Shown in pieces: positions 53,697 through 55,377 of a DNA stretch of 55,377 nucleotides. The DNA is from Bacillus glycinifermentans (GTDB taxonomy: Bacteria > Bacillota > Bacilli > Bacillales > Bacillaceae), in contig NZ_LECW02000016.1 in assembly GCF_001042475.2 (NCBI RefSeq), positions 1-55,377 of the forward strand, written 5' to 3'. Position numbers and translations under genes: made by a program. The notes under the pieces were generated by a model. It was not told where the DNA came from. It saw nothing but the letters and a program-made list of their open reading frames with translations, and did not search any database. Each line of letters begins with the position of its first letter. The first letter of the stretch is position 1.

Positions 53697-53725
53697 TTCC
53701 CAAAAACCCAGTTATATGGTATACT
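53697..53725 (+). promoter_or_regulatory. Promoter of the BsrE-like toxin
   Basis: Extended -10 TGGTATACT (53717-53725) with a weak -35 TTCCCA (53697-53702) 17 bp upstream. Confidence 0.65.
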
Positions 53726-53793
53726 AAATGCTGTACAAAGCGGCTCACTCAAGGGCGGTCTGGCTCACTCCCGATAGAAAGGGGGTGAGAAAA

Positions 53794-53877
53794 ATGTCAA
53801 CTTATCAGAGTTTAACTTTGATGTTTATGTTCGGAATGTTCATTCTGGCATTGTTGACATATCTAAAAAAGAAATAG
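53794..53877 (+). CDS. BsrE/TxpA-type type I toxin peptide, 27 aa
   Basis: ATG behind AAAGGGGGTGAG. MSTYQSLTLMFMFGMFILAL then LTYLKKK: a single hydrophobic helix with lysine tail, the TxpA/BsrG/BsrE/BsrH family that damages Bacillus membranes. Its mRNA has the family hallmarks: CTCACTCCC (53764-53772) pairs with GGGGGTGAG (53781-53789) and hides the Shine-Dalgarno; CTCAAGGGCGGTCT (53748-53761) pairs with AGACCACCCTTGAG at the stop (53876-53889). Antisense RNA covers its 3' end. Confidence 0.9.
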   Translation: MSTYQSLTLMFMFGMFILALLTYLKKK

Positions 53878-54047
53878 ACCACCCTTGAGACCTGGAAAGT
53901 TACAGGGGTAGTCTATTTCAATAGAAAAGACACAAAAGAGCTTTGGCCGCTATTGGCCTGCTTTGTGCGATTGACTCGACTGTTCCCAGCAGTCGGGTCT
54001 TTTTTATTTTATGCATTTTTTTATAAAATAAAACTAATTTGCAATAC
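53863..54047 (-). ncRNA. Antitoxin antisense RNA (SR4/SR5-like)
   Basis: Predicted leftward RNA of about 185 nt from promoter TAGACA-17-TATTAA to a rho-independent terminator: hairpin AAATAGAC/GTCTATTT plus T6 on the minus strand at 53865-53871. It is complementary to the 3' end of the toxin mRNA including the stop codon, as are SR4 and SR5 for bsrG and bsrE. Confidence 0.75.
53973..54005 (+). terminator. Terminator of toxin mRNA
   Basis: GACTCGACTG (53973-53982) pairs with CAGTCGGGTC (53990-53999), followed by TTTTTTATTTT. The antisense RNA crosses it in the other direction. Confidence 0.85.
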
Positions 54048-54053
54048 TTTTGC

Positions 54054-54082
54054 TTAATAAAATGGCTTATGTTCCTTGTCTA
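54054..54082 (-). promoter_or_regulatory. Antitoxin promoter P2
   Basis: Minus strand TAGACA (54082-54077), 17-bp spacer, TATTAA (54059-54054). An imperfect palindrome TGTAATGCATTTCA (54086-54099) abuts its -35. Confidence 0.7.
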
Positions 54083-54157
54083 AGATGTAATGCATTTCAT
54101 TAATCTAACTAATATATCATTATTATGTTGTTTTATTGTGTCGTTGCTTCACCATTT

Positions 54158-54186
54158 ATTATAGTCAATGGTATACTTCTTGTCAA
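54158..54186 (-). promoter_or_regulatory. Second leftward promoter P1, consensus sigma-A
   Basis: Minus strand TTGACA (54186-54181), 17 bp, TATAAT (54163-54158): a perfect consensus. Its -35 overlaps a 22-bp perfect palindrome (54183-54204, core TGTAATGCATTACA). It would give a longer antisense transcript starting near 54151. Confidence 0.8.
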
Positions 54187-54204
54187 TGTAATGCATTACA
54201 TTGA
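54183..54204. promoter_or_regulatory. Perfect 22-bp palindrome, candidate operator
   Basis: The centre is ATGCAT and both arms read TCAATGTA. It covers the -35 of P1, so a bound dimer would block it. A degenerate copy of 14 bp lies 97 bp away at P2. Confidence 0.65.
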
Positions 54205-54222
54205 TTAAGTCAATTAACAAAA

Positions 54223-54256
54223 AAAGACAACCAAATCATAGTTGTCTTTTTTGAAA
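54223..54256. terminator. Bidirectional terminator
   Basis: AAAGACAAC/GTTGTCTTT stem with A7 and T6 flanks; terminates leftward phr-rap transcription before the antitoxin promoters. Confidence 0.75.
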
Positions 54257-54344
54257 TTTCTTAAGTTGTGTCAACAACAAATGTGCTTTATTTATTGAGA
54301 TCCTTAAGCGCATGTTTCTTTTTTTATAGAAGTGAATACAGATG

Positions 54345-54382
54345 GGTACAGAGAGACTGTATAAGCCTCTCTGTATTTTTTT
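54345..54382 (+). terminator. Rightward-facing hairpin with T run
   Basis: TACAGAGAG (about 54348-54356) with CTCTCTGTA (about 54367-54375) and TTTTTTT. It faces rightward against the phr gene and would shield it from antisense transcription. Confidence 0.55.
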
Positions 54383-54393
54383 GTTTTGTGTGG

Positions 54394-54531
54394 CTATGAA
54401 CCCGCTCCCCTTGATGCAAGTAAGTTGATTGTGTTGTCTGTGTGGAATGTTTCATTAATGAATCCTGTAGCACCTGCTAAAACAAGCCCAAGAGTTGCAG
54501 TGATGAAAGCTGTTACCGCCAATTTTTTCAT
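54394..54531 (-). CDS. Phr pre-peptide, 45 aa
   Basis: GGAAAGGAGGTTTTATA precedes ATG 54531, which overlaps the rap stop by one base (TAATG). MKKLAVTAFITATLGLVLAG is the export signal; the tail ends ..NTINLLASRGAGS. Phr precursors are cut near the C-terminus to a 5-6 residue peptide with Arg at position 2, so SRGAGS or SRGAG is expected. It inhibits the cognate Rap after re-import. Missed by simple ORF lists because of its length. Confidence 0.85.
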   Translation of the reverse strand: MKKLAVTAFITATLGLVLAGATGFINETFHTDNTINLLASRGAGS

Positions 54532-55361
54532 TATAAAACCTCCTTTCCTGTTAGTTTACTTGATTTTATGGCTTTTTCCAAGAAGTATGTGGAATCTTTG
54601 TAATTTTTTAAAGCTATATAAACATATGCCACATCCTCAGCTAGTGCCTCAATGTCTACATAAGCCTCTCTTGCCTCCAGTCTGTTGATAAATTCTTTGA
54701 CTTGATCCACACCCTCAAGAGGAGCCGTGTAACAAATATTGAGAACAGAAAACTTCAAAGAAAAATTTATATTGTTTGTCTCTTGCGAAAATTCAAAACC
54801 TTTTTGTACCCATTCAAGAGCTTTGTCCACATTTCCTAATTTATAATTTGACCTTGCTGACTCATAAATACACTGCAAGTACATTATGGGAGCATTCTTT
54901 TTCAGATCATTTGTTTCAAAAGACTTGTTAAAGTATTGGATAGCCTCAGTATGTTTGTCCTCTTGGATTTTTAAAAAGCCTAAATCATAATAAACAGCAG
55001 ATAATAAGTGATACTCATTCATCTTGATTAATCTATCAGCAGAGGCTTTTAACATCCTTTCAGCTCTCATAAGCCTTCCATCATCTATGTAGTTAAGTGC
55101 AAGCAGCACAGTACAGTTAATAGACTGTATTTTGTATTCTTCATAGGCTTGATAGATGCTCTTAGCTATTGAAAGGTGATGGAAAGAGAGTAAGGTTGTT
55201 TTAGTGAAGTAATAGAGGTTGCCTAGTTTATAATGAAACTCTGCTTTTTCTATTTCATCCTCAACATTGTCCAACATTCTCTCTGCTACCCTAAAACACA
55301 TAAGAGCTTGAGAATAATTATTTTTTGCACTCTCATACATTCCTTTAAACAAAAAATAATC
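54531..55361 (-). pseudogene. Rap family regulator, N-terminally truncated at the window edge
   Basis: About 276 residues of a Rap protein, usual length about 370-380. The window keeps the TPR region: DYFLFKGMYESAKN, EIEKAEFHYKLGNLYYFTKT, HHLSIAKSIYQAYEEYKIQS, repeated helix pairs to the end KLTGKEVL. The N-terminal helical bundle (phosphatase/DNA-binding-inhibitor part) is missing. Reading upstream, the frame meets TAA inside the 20-bp terminal repeat, so the break lies at GAT 55361. Rap proteins bind Spo0F or ComA and are inhibited by the adjacent Phr peptide. Confidence 0.88.
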
Positions 55362-55377
55362 GGGTTAACCCCCTAAT
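55358..55377. repeat. Right copy of 20-bp terminal inverted repeat
   Basis: The exact reverse complement of bases 1-20. It meets the truncated rap frame: only the last few bases (CCCGAT on the minus strand) could be rap sequence. See findings for what the repeat may mean. Confidence 0.9.

Noticed and set aside
54394..54531. Arbitrium AimP peptide
   Set aside because: The adjacent gene is a Rap (TPR pattern YFLFKGMYE...EIEKAEFHYKLG), not AimR, and the peptide does not end in RGA/GA as AimP peptides do.
54386..54688. Plus-strand 100-aa ORF over phr and rap
   Set aside because: No ribosome site; antisense of the real phr and rap frames.
1..55377. Terminal inverted repeats as telomeres of a linear hairpin plasmid-prophage (N15-like)
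   Set aside because: No protelomerase-sized gene is present; the only tyrosine-recombinase relative is the 333-aa YomM found in circularly packaged SPbeta. The right repeat truncates rap, which argues for a breakpoint or artefact.

Overview
The window is the late half of an SPbeta-like temperate phage of the Bacillus subtilis group. The evidence is gene content and order: a YonO-type single-subunit RNA polymerase, a phage HU protein, YonK, and then a block of morphogenesis, tail and lysis genes in the order I remember for SPbeta yonJ to bhlB. The DNA is AT-rich, with strong Shine-Dalgarno sequences and frequent TTG/GTG starts, as in Bacillus phages. SPbeta symbols rest on recalled family features and gene order, not on a database search.

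Layout. 1-2.6 kb: a terminal repeat, an unrecognised early-side gene, two small secreted proteins, and a possible leftward small gene. 2.5-7.3 kb: a sigma-A promoter, a leader peptide, the RNA polymerase (yonO), a zinc-ribbon protein and HU (yonN). 7.3-8.8 kb: two long, strongly folded untranslated blocks around a coiled-coil protein gene. 8.8-11.3 kb: yonK, a calcineurin-like phosphoesterase and four small genes. 11.3-27.7 kb: the co-directional head and tail operon (terminase, portal, protease/scaffold, decoration protein, capsid, connectors, tail tube, chaperone, collagen-like and fibre proteins, XkdX-like protein), ending with a tyrosine-recombinase-like protein. 27.8-36.8 kb: an accessory island with a MazF-like protein, candidate small RNAs, duplicated membrane-protein modules, a secreted toxin with candidate immunity protein, two glycine-zipper paralogues (one split at an A9 run), and a divergent Cro/BRO switch. 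36.8-51.2 kb: tape measure with murein-hydrolase domains, interrupted by two ORF-less group I introns, then distal tail, tail-tip and tailspike genes. 51.3-53.6 kb: amidase, XhlA-like protein, holin and a small protein. 53.7-55.4 kb: a BsrE-like type I toxin with antisense RNA, and a leftward rap-phr cassette whose rap is cut off at the window edge.

How it works together. YonO-type polymerases transcribe SPbeta late genes, and the polymerase here sits upstream of a nearly unbroken rightward run of late genes. Terminators inside that run divide it into modules. The island between the recombinase-like gene and the tape measure, and the toxin/rap-phr end, are on mixed strands. They look like lysogeny, defence or host-interaction cargo.

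Ends. The first and last 20 bases are perfect inverted copies of each other. The rap reading frame is broken exactly at the right copy. The window is therefore a fragment, a rearranged molecule or an assembly product of a larger SPbeta-like genome, not a self-contained phage: no integrase, replication genes or master repressor are present.
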